Positions 1-8,940 of a DNA stretch of 64,000 bases are shown here, in pieces. Made by a program: the position numbers and the translations under genes. The stretch's first letter is position 1. Every line of letters starts with the position of its first letter. The notes beneath the pieces are model-generated. The model was not told where the DNA came from and ran no database searches. It saw only the letters and a program-made list of their open reading frames with translations. Origin of the DNA: Streptomyces abikoensis (GTDB taxonomy: Bacteria; Actinomycetota; Actinomycetes; Streptomycetales; Streptomycetaceae); the NCBI RefSeq assembly GCF_014648775.1, contig NZ_BMRT01000001.1, forward strand, positions 434,001 through 498,000, in the 5' to 3' direction.

Positions 1-1217
1 GGCCCGGGGGCTTCGCGAAGTCCTCGCCCGCGGTGGCCGCCGTGTACGACGTGGTCAGCTTCGACCAGCGCGGCGTGGGGCGCAGCACCCACGCCACGTG
101 CCAGACCAAGGAGGAGTTCCCGGCCTTCATGGCCGGTGACTACCGGGACCGCTCCCCCGCCGCGATCCAGGGGGTGCTGGACCGCGCGCGGAAGCTCGTG
201 AACGACTGCCAGGAGCGCAGCGGCGGGCTGCTGCCCTATCTGACCACCGAGCAGACGGCCCGTGACATGGACCTCTACCGCGCGCTGCTGGGAGCGCCGA
301 AGATCTCGTACTACGGTGCCTCGTACGCCACGACGGTCGGCGCCTACTACGCCACGCTCTTCCCCCGGCGCGTCGAGCGCGCCGTGCTGGACAGCAACAT
401 CGACTTCGGCAGCTCCATGGAGCGGTGGATGACGGGCCAGCCGAAGAGCTTCCAGCGCCGCTTCGACGAGGACTTCCTGCCGTGGCTGGCCAAGAACGAC
501 GGCGTCTACCACTACGGGCGCACGGCCGCCGAGGCGAAGGCGAACTGGGAGCGCCGGCGCGCGGCTCTCCACGACCAGCCGCTGACCGTCGGCTCGGCCG
601 TCCTCGACCCCAATATGTTCGACGCCGGGACGAGCTCGGCGATCTACAAGGCGTCGCGGGGCTTCCCCGCGCTGGCGGGGGCGCTCGCGGCCCTCGACCA
701 CTGGGACACCGCGACGCCGCAGGAGAAGGGCCTCGTCGGGCAGCTCTTCGGCCAGTCCCCCGATCCGGGCTTCTTCGCCGAGTACTTCTCGGTCACCTGC
801 AACGACACCCCGTGGAACCGTGACCTCGACCGCTGGATCGCGCGGAGCGCCAAGGACACCGTGAACCTGCCGCTGCTCGGCGCCCGCGAGCTCGCCTACG
901 CTTCCGTCTGCGCGTTCTGGCCGAGGTCGGGCGCGCCCGAGGTGAAGGTGACCGGCGCCGGCCTGCCGGCCACGCTCATGGTCAATTCCACGCACGACCC
1001 CGCCACCTACTACGAGGGGGCGCTGCGGGCCCACCGCGCGCTGCGCGGCTCGCGTCTGGTCACCGTCACCGGCGACGGCGACCACGGCCAGTACCAGAAC
1101 GGCAACGCCTGCGTGGACGCCACCGTCGACGCCTATCTCCTCGACGGGAAGCTGCCCGCCCGGGACACCACCTGCGCCGCCAAGCCGCTGCCCGTGCCGG
1201 CCGGCGCGGCCGGATAG
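1..1217 (+). CDS. secreted tripeptidyl aminopeptidase-like alpha/beta hydrolase, 5' truncated
   Basis: The reading frame is open from the window edge (codons begin at base 3), so the start and signal peptide lie outside. The protein resembles the Streptomyces SlpD/SlpE-type tripeptidyl aminopeptidases, exported serine hydrolases that clip tripeptides from protein N-termini. Visible landmarks are SFDQRGVGRS after the oxyanion strand, the nucleophile elbow YYGASYATT, LLPYLTTEQTARDMD, and a C-terminal catalytic His in GDGDHGQYQNGNACVD. The elbow reads G-A-S-Y-A, whereas the paralogue at 40745 reads G-V-S-Y-G. Family assignment is firm; substrate is inferred. Confidence 0.88.
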   Translation, partial: PGGFAKSSPAVAAVYDVVSFDQRGVGRSTHATCQTKEEFPAFMAGDYRDRSPAAIQGVLDRARKLVNDCQERSGGLLPYLTTEQTARDMDLYRALLGAPKISYYGASYATTVGAYYATLFPRRVERAVLDSNIDFGSSMERWMTGQPKSFQRRFDEDFLPWLAKNDGVYHYGRTAAEAKANWERRRAALHDQPLTVGSAVLDPNMFDAGTSSAIYKASRGFPALAGALAALDHWDTATPQEKGLVGQLFGQSPDPGFFAEYFSVTCNDTPWNRDLDRWIARSAKDTVNLPLLGARELAYASVCAFWPRSGAPEVKVTGAGLPATLMVNSTHDPATYYEGALRAHRALRGSRLVTVTGDGDHGQYQNGNACVDATVDAYLLDGKLPARDTTCAAKPLPVPAGAAG

Positions 1218-1285
1218 CCGCCGTGCCGTATCCGGTCCGGGTGCCCTCTCGTTGAGTCGGCAGGCGGCGGCAGGAAGGCCGGGAG

Positions 1286-2530
1286 ATGCGCATCCAGATC
1301 ATCACAGCGGGCACGATGGGCTCGGTCGCCCCCTACACCGGCCTCGGTCACCGGCTGTTCGCCGAGGGCCATGACGTGGAGATCGTCACCCACGCGAAGT
1401 TCGCGGACGTGGTGGCCTGCTGCGGGCTGCGGATGCGCGCCCTGGCGGCGGACCCGTTCGAGGACCTGCTGGACGCCCACGCCAGGATGCGGCGCGGCCC
1501 GCGGTCGCCGCTGGCCGGGGTGCGGTTCGTCCGGGCCACCGAGCGGGCGGCGCTCTCCCTCGTCGACGGCATCCTCACCGGCATCGACCTCAAGGCCGAC
1601 CTGGTCCTGCTGTCGGCCCTCACCGCCCCGCTGGGCCGGGTGGTGGCGGACTACCACGCGCTGCCGAGCATGGGCGTCTTCCTCCAGCCCGACACCCCCA
1701 CCTCCGCGTTCTCCCCGTGCACGACGGCCTGGCGGCCGCCGGGGCACGCCAACCGGCTGCGCGGCCACGTGGCGAACGCCCTGCTGGACGCGGTCTACTC
1801 CGCCGCGAACCGGGAGCTGCACCTCCGACTCGGCCTGGCCCACCGCGGCACCCACCGGCTGCGCGTGGCGCGGGAGCGCGCCGGCTGGCCCATCTGGCAC
1901 GGCTTCAGCCCCTCGGTGGTGCCCCGCCCGGCCGACTGGCGGCCCGGGCTGGGCGTGGCGGGCTACTGGTGGCCGCACGAGTGCGCGGACTGGCAGCCCC
2001 CGGCGCTGGTCACGGACTTCCTCGCGGCCGGCCCGCCGCCGGTGTTCGTGGGTTTCGGCAGCATGATGCCCGGCGACCCGGGGCGGCTGGCCGGGCTGAC
2101 GGCCGAGGCGCTGCGCCGGGCGGGGCTGCGGGGGGTGGTGCAGTCCGGCTGGGCCGGGCTGTCCGTGCTGAACGACGACGTCATCACCGTCGGCCCGATG
2201 CCCCACGGCTGGCTGATGCCGCGCACGGCGGCCGTGGTGCACCACGCGGGCGCCGGGACGACGGCGGCCGGGCTGCGCGCCGGGGTGCCGGCGGTACCGG
2301 TGCCGGTCCTCACCGACCAGCCGTGGTGGGCCGAGCGGCTGACGCGGCTGGGCGTCAGCCCGGGGGCGCTGCCGTTCGCCCGGCTGACCGCCGACCGGCT
2401 GGCCGCCGCCCTGCGCCGGGCCACGGGCGAGCCCCGGTTCGCCCGGCGCGCCACCGAACTGGCGGCCCGGCTGGGGCTGGAGGACGGGGCGGGGGCCGTG
2501 GCCCGCGCGGTCGCGGAGCGCGGCCGGTGA
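1286..2530 (+). CDS. GT1-family (MGT-like) glycosyltransferase
   Basis: A 414-residue GT-B glycosyltransferase of the UDP-glucosyltransferase/macrolide glycosyltransferase type, expected to move a sugar from a nucleotide donor to a small lipophilic acceptor. The N-terminus (MRIQIITAGTMGSVAPYTGL) is the acceptor-side Rossmann start. The C-terminal donor site is clear: PMPHGWLMPRTAAVVHHAG, AGTTAAGLRAGVPAVPVPV and TDQPWWAERLTRLG. The ATG start directly follows GGGAG. The gene is followed 52 bp later by a WS/DGAT acyltransferase and then a hydrolase in the same direction, suggesting a small lipid- or metabolite-modifying operon. The acceptor is unknown. Confidence 0.9.
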   Translation: MRIQIITAGTMGSVAPYTGLGHRLFAEGHDVEIVTHAKFADVVACCGLRMRALAADPFEDLLDAHARMRRGPRSPLAGVRFVRATERAALSLVDGILTGIDLKADLVLLSALTAPLGRVVADYHALPSMGVFLQPDTPTSAFSPCTTAWRPPGHANRLRGHVANALLDAVYSAANRELHLRLGLAHRGTHRLRVARERAGWPIWHGFSPSVVPRPADWRPGLGVAGYWWPHECADWQPPALVTDFLAAGPPPVFVGFGSMMPGDPGRLAGLTAEALRRAGLRGVVQSGWAGLSVLNDDVITVGPMPHGWLMPRTAAVVHHAGAGTTAAGLRAGVPAVPVPVLTDQPWWAERLTRLGVSPGALPFARLTADRLAAALRRATGEPRFARRATELAARLGLEDGAGAVARAVAERGR

Positions 2531-2582
2531 CGGGCCCGCCGGCACCGGCGCCCCCGAAGGCCCCCACGCGACGAGGAGACCC

Positions 2583-3887
2583 GTGACCCCGCACCCCCGT
2601 CCCGCCGGCCTCGCCCCCGAGGCCCCGGCCCCGGGCACCGAGCGCCCGGCCGCCCGTCCCATGCCGCCGCTGGACGCCTGGATGTACCGGGACCAGAACA
2701 GCGGGACGATCTGCCTGACCTGGTGCCTGGTCGCCTGGTTCCAGGGCGCGCCGCCGTCCCTTCCGGAGCTGCGCGGGCGGGTCCTGCGCCGGTGGGGGCA
2801 CCACGAGCGGCTGTCCCTGACGCCCGGTACGCCCGGCGCCGCGCCGGACGCGTGGCCGGAGTGGACGCCGGGGCCGGACTTCGACGCCGGGCACCACGTC
2901 GTCGAGTCCACCGCGCCCGACGGGCTGGAGGCCCGGGCCGCCCAGCTGCTCGCCCAGCCCCTCGGCCCGGCCCGGCCGCCGTGGCAGCTCCATCTGCTGC
3001 CCACGGACGAGGGCTTCGCCCTGCTGCTGCGCACCCACCACGCCCTGCTGGACGGGGTGTCGGCCATCACGCTGCTGCGCGCCCTGCTCGACGCGCCGGC
3101 GCCGGCCGTGCCCGGCCCGCGTGCCCGGCCCGCCCCCGGCCGGGCGGAGCCGCCCCGGCTCGGGCCGGTCCGCGCGCTGGCCGATCTGCTGCCCCGGGCC
3201 CGGCCGCTGCCGTTCCACGGTCCGGTGGACTCCCGGCGGGCGGTGGGCTGGAGCCGGGTGCCGCTCGCCGAGGTGAGCACGGCCCGGGACGCCCTGCCGT
3301 CGGGGCGCGCGTCGGCCAACGCGGTCTTCCTCGCCGCGACGGCCGGGGCGCTGCGCGCGGCGGGCGCCACCGGGCGGCTGCCGTGGCTGCCGGGGGTCTG
3401 CGCGATGGTCCCCGTGGACGTGCGGGACGGCGACGGTCCGGTGGTCCTCGGCAATCACTACGCCACGGTCCGCGTGCCGCTGCCGGCGCACGAGGACCCC
3501 CGGCGGCGGCTGGCGGCCGTCGACGGTTTCACCCGACGGGCGGAGTTCAAGCGCCGGGCGCGGGCCCAGGCGCTCCTGGTGGCGTCGCGGCCCCGGAAGC
3601 ACGGGCCGCTGGGTGACGCCCTCGGCCGTTACGCGAACTCGCCCCTGTACTCCTCGCTGCTGTGCAGCAGTGTGGCGACCCACGCGGACGCTCTGGGCAT
3701 CGGCTCGTCCCGGCTGGTCGGCATCGGCGGGCTGCCGCCGCTGGGGCCGGAGCGGGCGCTGGCGGTGACCATGTTCCTCCACGACGCGCACGCGGTGGTG
3801 GCCGCGGTCACCGACCACCGCCATCAGGCGCTGGCCGCGCGGCTGCCGTCGCTCATCCGCGAGGAGATCCACGCGATGCGGCCCTGA
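2583..3887 (+). CDS. wax ester synthase/diacylglycerol acyltransferase (WS/DGAT) family protein
   Basis: This 434-residue protein has the WS/DGAT acyltransferase layout. It carries the catalytic HHxxxDG motif as THHALLDGVS (His152, His153, Asp157), the N-terminal PLDAWMYRDQ (family form PMSPLDxxF) and a C-terminal acyltransferase half ending near GGLPPLGPERALAVTMF. Such enzymes join acyl-CoA to long-chain alcohols or diacylglycerol at the membrane or at lipid droplets, giving the neutral lipids that Streptomyces stores. A GTG start with GAGGAG seven bases upstream is convincing. Sitting between a glycosyltransferase and a hydrolase, it may acylate an unusual acceptor rather than make storage lipid; that is inference. 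Confidence 0.9.
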   Translation: MTPHPRPAGLAPEAPAPGTERPAARPMPPLDAWMYRDQNSGTICLTWCLVAWFQGAPPSLPELRGRVLRRWGHHERLSLTPGTPGAAPDAWPEWTPGPDFDAGHHVVESTAPDGLEARAAQLLAQPLGPARPPWQLHLLPTDEGFALLLRTHHALLDGVSAITLLRALLDAPAPAVPGPRARPAPGRAEPPRLGPVRALADLLPRARPLPFHGPVDSRRAVGWSRVPLAEVSTARDALPSGRASANAVFLAATAGALRAAGATGRLPWLPGVCAMVPVDVRDGDGPVVLGNHYATVRVPLPAHEDPRRRLAAVDGFTRRAEFKRRARAQALLVASRPRKHGPLGDALGRYANSPLYSSLLCSSVATHADALGIGSSRLVGIGGLPPLGPERALAVTMFLHDAHAVVAAVTDHRHQALAARLPSLIREEIHAMRP

Positions 3888-4011
3888 GCGGCGGATCGTG
3901 ACCCGTACGGCCGACGCCCCGTTATCACGCCCTGTACGGCATATGGGCAGTAACGTCCCCCCATTGGCCGTCGTTCCTCTGGTGAAGGCCCCCCACGAAC
4001 GGAGACCGGCC

Positions 4012-4950
4012 GTGCCGACGCGTACCGCCCTCTTGGAAGAGGTCATCCCGCTCACTCTCGACGGTTACGCGTACAGCGGCCGGGTCGTCCACCAGCCGGA
4101 CGCCAGAATCGCGCCCATCGTCTTCGTGGGCGGGGCGTTCCAGTACCAGAACGCCTGGGGGCGGCTGGAGCAGGGTTGTCTGGAGGCGGCCAGCGTCATC
4201 ACGGTGGACCTCCCCGGCTGGGGCGGCGCGGACCGGCTGCCCGCCCGCTTCGGCTTCGACTTCCTGGCCGAGGCGCTGGACCAGTTGGTCGCCAAGGTGG
4301 CGCCCTGCCCGGTGAACGTCTTCGGGGCCTCCTACGGAAGCGCGGTCGCCTACCAGTGGGCCAGGGAGCACCCCGAGCGGGCCGGGCGGATCGCCCTGTT
4401 CGGCACGATGTCGCACCTGACGCCCGCCGCGCGCGCCCGGGTGCGGAGGACGCTCGAACTGGCGGACCAGGAGCGGCACGAGGAGTTCGTGCAGTGCGTC
4501 CTGGAGGGCATGATGTGCACCTCGCCGCGGGTCACCGTCTCCCGCCGGGCCACCGTCTCCCGGTGTCTGGCCCGGGCCCTGCGGGACATGTCCGCGGACG
4601 ACCTGACCAAGTACCGCGACAACTCCCTGCGGCTGCTGGCGAACTCGGCGTTGCCCGCGGGCCCGCCGGTGCGGGTGCCGGTCCTGGTGGCGACGGGCGA
4701 GCACGATCCGCTGAGCACCCCGGCGCTGAGCCGGGCGGCGGCCGCGCGCTGCGCGGACGCCCGGTTCACCACGTTCAAGGAGGCCGACCACCTGTTGCAC
4801 CTGGAGTGCCCGGCGGCGGTGGTCGACCTGCTGACCCGCTTCTTCTCCGGCGACTCCCTGGACGGGCTGGACTACTGCCACCCGGTCGAATACCTGCGGC
4901 GTCCGGCGCGGGGTTCGGTGCCCGCGCCGCGCCCGCCCAAGGAGACGTGA
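4012..4950 (+). CDS. alpha/beta-fold hydrolase
   Basis: A 312-residue alpha/beta hydrolase. The nucleophile elbow is GASYGSAVAYQWA, the oxyanion strand is IVFVGGAFQYQN, the acid lies in VATGEHDPLS and the catalytic His in FKEADHLLHLE. The frame stays open to a GTG at 3898, but GGAG at 4001-4004 points to the GTG at 4012, and the first family-like residues (LLEEVIPLTLDG) begin there. The intervening 110 bp look more like leader than coding sequence. It follows the WS/DGAT gene in the same direction. An esterase or thioesterase role within that cassette is plausible but unproven. Confidence 0.85.
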   Translation: MPTRTALLEEVIPLTLDGYAYSGRVVHQPDARIAPIVFVGGAFQYQNAWGRLEQGCLEAASVITVDLPGWGGADRLPARFGFDFLAEALDQLVAKVAPCPVNVFGASYGSAVAYQWAREHPERAGRIALFGTMSHLTPAARARVRRTLELADQERHEEFVQCVLEGMMCTSPRVTVSRRATVSRCLARALRDMSADDLTKYRDNSLRLLANSALPAGPPVRVPVLVATGEHDPLSTPALSRAAAARCADARFTTFKEADHLLHLECPAAVVDLLTRFFSGDSLDGLDYCHPVEYLRRPARGSVPAPRPPKET

Positions 4951-4954
4951 GAAA

Positions 4955-4978
4955 CCCTTCGGCCGGAACCGGCCGGAA
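4955..4978. terminator. inverted repeat between convergent genes
   Basis: The stem CGGCCGG/CCGGCCG with an AA centre lies between two genes that converge 28 bp apart, so it could stop transcription from both sides. No T-run follows, as is usual in Streptomyces. Confidence 0.5.
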
Positions 4979-5911
4979 TCAGTCCTCGTGGGCGCCCTTG
5001 GGGAGCTTCCGGAGCGTCATCCTGGTCTTCTCCCCGAAGGCGTAGTCCAGCATTTTCGCGGCGTCCGGATAACGGGCCGCGGCGTCGTTGAGAATGACGC
5101 CGACGACGGTGCGGCCCTTTTGCGTGGCGGCGAATACCAGGCAGGGCCCGGCCGCCTGTGTCGTTCCGGTCTTCACTCCGACGACGCCCCGGTAGGAACC
5201 GAGGAGTTTGTTGGTGTTGTACCAGGTGTAGAGGCGATTGACGTTCGTCGCCTTCTGCTGGGTGTTCAGCGACCGGACCACCGAGCCGAACGCCGCGCTC
5301 CGCAGCGCGTGCCGGGCGAGCAGGCCGATGTCGTGCGGGGTGCCGTAGTTCGCGCCGGTGCCGGAGATGCCGTCGAACGAGTCGTAGTGGGTGTCGCGCA
5401 TGCCCAGTTCGCGGGCCTTGGCGTTCATGGCGGCGACGAAGGAGCGGGTGCGCTCCTCCTCCGTGTCCCCGCTGCCGAAGGTGTCGGCGAGGGCGTAGGC
5501 GGCGTCGCAGCCGGAGGGCAGCATCAGGGCGTAGAGCAGCTGGCGTACGGTCAGTTCGTCGCCGGTGCGCAGGTCGGCGGTGCTGGCGCCGGTCCGGGCC
5601 ACGTAGTCGCGGTAGGCCTGCTTGACGGGGACCTCGCGGCCCAGTTCCCCGGCGTGTTCGTCGAGGACGACCACGGCGGTCATGATCTTGGTGGTGCTGG
5701 CCATCTGCCGCCGGGTGTCGCCCTCCTTGCTCCACAGCGGGCGGCCCGTGCCGCCGTCGAGCAGATAGGCGCCCTTGGCGCCGATTCCCGCCGGTCCGCC
5801 CGCCGCTTCGGCGGTGGCCGCCGGCAGGGCGAGCGCGACGGCCGCGACCGACGCGGTCACGGCCGCTCCCCAGCGGCGCGGCCGTGCCTCGCGTCCCCCA
5901 TATCGCTGCAT
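4979..5911 (-). CDS. exported K15-type DD-transpeptidase/carboxypeptidase (peptidase family S11)
   Basis: A 310-residue penicillin-binding serine enzyme acting on D-Ala-D-Ala peptidoglycan stems outside the membrane. The three active-site motifs are present: S72-T-T-K75, S133-G-C135 and K247-T-G249. The Cys in place of the usual Asn of SxN is the known signature of the Streptomyces K15 DD-transpeptidase, and the flanks (LYALMLPSGCDAAYALAD, SFDGI, CLVFAAT) match that enzyme closely. A signal peptide ends near AATAEA. The frame opens earlier, but the ATG at 5911 is preceded by GGAG at the right distance and begins just before the signal peptide. Confidence 0.93.
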   Translation of the reverse strand: MQRYGGREARPRRWGAAVTASVAAVALALPAATAEAAGGPAGIGAKGAYLLDGGTGRPLWSKEGDTRRQMASTTKIMTAVVVLDEHAGELGREVPVKQAYRDYVARTGASTADLRTGDELTVRQLLYALMLPSGCDAAYALADTFGSGDTEEERTRSFVAAMNAKARELGMRDTHYDSFDGISGTGANYGTPHDIGLLARHALRSAAFGSVVRSLNTQQKATNVNRLYTWYNTNKLLGSYRGVVGVKTGTTQAAGPCLVFAATQKGRTVVGVILNDAAARYPDAAKMLDYAFGEKTRMTLRKLPKGAHED

Positions 5912-6047
5912 AGAGTCTCCAGATTTCCTCGAACGATCGGATCGGGGCGTGCGCATGCTCGCACCCGGTGCCGCGCGGGAGGAAATCCCTTTCACTCTTC
6001 AGTGAATACGGTCGGATGATCAGCCGAAAGTCGAACGGAAAACCCGA

Positions 6048-7664
6048 TCAGATCGAGCAGAGGCCCTTCGCGTGGTCGACCGTCGCGGTCGCCTGCGAAT
6101 AGGTCCACTCGGGGTCCAGCAGCTTGTTCTCCAGCTGCTTCGCCGCCTCCGGGTTCTCGACGATGTAGCCGAAGTCCTGGAGCCAGGACGGGTAGAGGTT
6201 CTTCGAGCCGATGTAGAAGGCGGAGCTGTCCACGGACACCAGCTTGTGGTGGAGGGCGTAGGGGTGGCCCTCGGCCCACTTGGCGCTGTCCGAGCTGCGG
6301 AAGGTGGCCAGCTGGAGGTTGGCGCACATGGCGGCCCGGGCCTTGCCCTGATCACCCGTCACCAGGGCGAGGCGGCCGCGGAGGGTGTCGCTGATCTCCG
6401 CGAGGGACTTGATCTGCGAGTAGCCGCCGCTGCCGACCGCGCCGCGGTTGGCCGGGTCGCTGACGACGATACGGACCTTCACACCGGCCGCGAGCTTGGC
6501 GGCGAGCTGGTCGTAGAGCCGGATGTCGTAGCGGGCGATGGGCGGGCAGGTGGCGTTGAGGTCCTGCTGGGAGATGACCACGCTGCGCTCGGCGCTGGCC
6601 ACCAGGGCGCGCAGGGCGCTCTCCTCGGGGTTGACCGTGTCGTAGTCGCGGTCGGCGTTGGTCTTGTCCGGCAGGCCGACGACGCACTTGGTGTCCGGGG
6701 CGGTCGGCAGCTTGGGCCGGAACGCCGAGGACGGGTCGGAGTCCTTGATGCCGACGCCCAGGCCGCCGACCGCGATCACGGGGACGTTCCCGGTGCGCGC
6801 GGCAGGGGCCGGGTTGGCGTCCTTCTCCATCGTCGGCATGCAGTCGCCGCCCGAGGAGGTGAACCAGACGTTGGCGACGTTGCTCTTGTTCCGGCAGGTC
6901 CACGTCCACAGCGTGTCCAGGTAGCGGCCCGCCGAGGTGGCGGCGGGGCCGGTGAGGGCCATGTCCACGTCGGTCACCGGGTGTTCCGTGCCGACGTAGT
7001 CGCCCTGCCAGCTGTTGATGCCGCCGGCGACGGCCGAGGCGCCGTCCACGACGAGCAGCTTGGAGTGGTTCCAGGAGAAGCTGGTCTTGGAGGTGGTCAT
7101 CGAGGCGACGTTCAGCGTGATGCTGTCGGCCGCCTTGCCGAGCCGGGCCTTGAGGTCGTCGCGGTACTTCGACGGCAGCACGTTGATGTGGTAGACCGGC
7201 GCGGCGCCGACCAGCACCCGGACCTTCAGCTTGTTCCCGGAGGCGACGGCCGCCTTGAGGCCGGCGGCTATCGCGTCCTGGAACGCGCCGTCGGGGAAGG
7301 GCGCGAGGGTGGAGATGTCCACCGTGCGCTTGGCCTGCGAGATGTTCTCCGTGATCTTCGCCAGCAGCCGCTTGGTGCCCGGTCGGTCGGCGCACTTGTC
7401 GTCGCCCCAGCAGCCGGGGGTCTGCAGCAACCAGCCCGCCGGGTCATCGGCGGAGGCGTCGAGCCTGTTGCCCTCGGTGCGCTCCCAGACGTCGCCCTCG
7501 AGACCGGGCGAGACCTCGCGCAGCGCCTTCTCCACGGCGTCGAGGTGCGGGGTGGCGGAGGAGGCCGCGAAGGCGGGGGCCGCCGGCAGGGCGGCGAGGG
7601 CGACGGCCGAGACCGCCGCGCAGGAGGCGAGACGGTGTAAACGGCGGAGCCGGTGGCGAAGCAT
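6048..7664 (-). CDS. pld: secreted phospholipase D (two HKD motifs)
   Basis: A 538-residue exported phospholipase D that hydrolyses phosphatidylcholine-type lipids and usually transphosphatidylates. Both HxKxxxxD motifs are present: [12 protein letters not shown] (His200, Lys202) and [10 protein letters not shown] (His472, Lys474, Asp479). Each is followed by the Gly-x-Asn/Ser element (GGINSW, GSKNLY). The signal peptide runs to PAAPAFA. The length matches Streptomyces PLD enzymes. The ATG at 7664 has AAGGA seven bases upstream; an ATG 45 bp further up has no comparable site. It is transcribed away from the TPR gene, with about 230 bp between the starts. Confidence 0.93.
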   Translation of the reverse strand: MLRHRLRRLHRLASCAAVSAVALAALPAAPAFAASSATPHLDAVEKALREVSPGLEGDVWERTEGNRLDASADDPAGWLLQTPGCWGDDKCADRPGTKRLLAKITENISQAKRTVDISTLAPFPDGAFQDAIAAGLKAAVASGNKLKVRVLVGAAPVYHINVLPSKYRDDLKARLGKAADSITLNVASMTTSKTSFSWNHSKLLVVDGASAVAGGINSWQGDYVGTEHPVTDVDMALTGPAATSAGRYLDTLWTWTCRNKSNVANVWFTSSGGDCMPTMEKDANPAPAARTGNVPVIAVGGLGVGIKDSDPSSAFRPKLPTAPDTKCVVGLPDKTNADRDYDTVNPEESALRALVASAERSVVISQQDLNATCPPIARYDIRLYDQLAAKLAAGVKVRIVVSDPANRGAVGSGGYSQIKSLAEISDTLRGRLALVTGDQGKARAAMCANLQLATFRSSDSAKWAEGHPYALHHKLVSVDSSAFYIGSKNLYPSWLQDFGYIVENPEAAKQLENKLLDPEWTYSQATATVDHAKGLCSI

Positions 7665-7857
7665 TGGTGCGTCCTTCAACAAGTAATGATTCCGTGAACG
7701 GAAGGCCAACAGATGGCCAACGGAAGATCAACGCGCAGAAACTATCAGCTCTCCGGACGCGTACATCTCACGTATGACACGCACTTCGGCCACCAGCCCT
7801 CAGAGGTACACGGGACCACCTCCCGGATGGATTCGCCCCACACTCCCCCGGCCATAG

Positions 7858-7882
7858 CTTCGTGATCACTGGTGTCACGAAG
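7858..7882. promoter_or_regulatory. 8-bp inverted repeat abutting the TPR gene ribosome site
   Basis: CTTCGTGA and TCACGAAG are perfect inverted arms with a 9-nt spacer, ending directly at the GAGAGG ribosome site of the gene at 7893. It may be an operator or a translational hairpin for the TPR/prenyl synthase pair. Confidence 0.5.
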
Positions 7883-7892
7883 AGAGGCAGAC

Positions 7893-8939
7893 ATGTACGG
7901 CAAGGCATTCGCGCCCGAGTACCGGGGCGCGCTCGGCGAGCTGTCGGTCAACTCCTCCCTGGAGGAGGTGCTGGCCAGGGCGGTGGAGCAGCGCCGGCGA
8001 GCGGAACTGGCCGGATCCGCCCTGGAGTCGGCGCACGCGGGACTGGCCGCCGCCGAGGCCGCCCGGCGGCTCGGCCGGGTCACCGAGGCCGAGGAGGCCT
8101 GGAAGGCGAGCTACCGGGCGGCGCGGCGGGCCGGTGACGAGGGCGCCATGGCGTGGGCGGTGTGGAGCGGCGGCACCCTGGCCCGGCAGCGCGGCGAGCT
8201 CCCTCTCGCCCGGCGGCTGCTGGCCCTGGCCGCCGGGCTCGCCGAGCGCGGCGGGGACGTCGTGGCCCGGGGCTACTCGCTCGCCGGACTGGCCGAGACC
8301 GGCCGGATACAGGGCGACTACCGGGCCGTCGCCGAACTCCACGAGCAGCTCCTGGCGGAGGCCCGGAAGCGGGGCGAGGCCCGGCACACGGTGTGGGCGC
8401 TGGAGGGCATCGCGCAGATGCACCGCAACACCGGCGACCACGACAAGGCCCTGGAGATGTTCGAGGAGGCGGCGCGGATAGCGGAGGGCGCCGACGACGC
8501 GCGGGGGCACGCCTGGGCGTTGCGCGGCATGGCCGACGTGCTGTCCCTGCGGGGCGGTACGGACCGGGCGCTGGCGCTGCTGTCCCGGGCGGAGACCACC
8601 TGCCGGAAGATGAAACTGGCCGGCGCGCTGGCCTACAACCACAAGATGCGCGGCAACGTGCTCTTCCGGGCGGGCCGGTACGAGGAGGCGCGGGACGTCT
8701 ACGCCGGCGCCCTGGAGGAGTTCCGGGCCATGTCCGAGCCGCGGGGCGCGGCGCTGGCGGCGCTCGGCCTGGTCAAGGCCCGGGCCCGGCTGGGGCGCGA
8801 CCTGGCGGAGACGGCGGCCGAGCTGGAGGAGCTGCGGGGCAGGCTGGGCGGGCTGGGGCTGCTGCACGCCCGGGACATGGTCGACAAGGCGTGCGCGGAG
8901 CTCGGGGTCGTCCCCGGTCCGGCCGGATCGGAGAGCTGA
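7893..8939 (+). CDS. tetratricopeptide-repeat protein
   Basis: This 348-residue, mostly helical protein contains several TPR-like repeats of roughly 34-40 residues, for example GDYRAVAELHEQLLAEARKR, GDHDKALEMFEEAARIAE and GRYEEARDVYAGALEEFRAM. It has no catalytic motif, signal peptide or membrane segment, so it is probably a cytosolic scaffold or regulatory partner. GAGAGG lies about five bases before the ATG at 7893; an in-frame GTG at 7872 falls inside the upstream palindrome. Its stop is one base before the start of the polyprenyl synthase, so the two are almost certainly co-translated. Confidence 0.82.
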   Translation: MYGKAFAPEYRGALGELSVNSSLEEVLARAVEQRRRAELAGSALESAHAGLAAAEAARRLGRVTEAEEAWKASYRAARRAGDEGAMAWAVWSGGTLARQRGELPLARRLLALAAGLAERGGDVVARGYSLAGLAETGRIQGDYRAVAELHEQLLAEARKRGEARHTVWALEGIAQMHRNTGDHDKALEMFEEAARIAEGADDARGHAWALRGMADVLSLRGGTDRALALLSRAETTCRKMKLAGALAYNHKMRGNVLFRAGRYEEARDVYAGALEEFRAMSEPRGAALAALGLVKARARLGRDLAETAAELEELRGRLGGLGLLHARDMVDKACAELGVVPGPAGSES

Positions 8940-8940
8940 C

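Noticed and set aside
1133..3454. A 773-codon open frame on the minus strand opposite the glycosyltransferase and WS/DGAT genes
   Set aside because: Its translation is Arg/Gly/Pro-rich low complexity with no family text. It is a shadow of high-GC third-position bias, and the plus-strand genes have clear motifs and ribosome sites.
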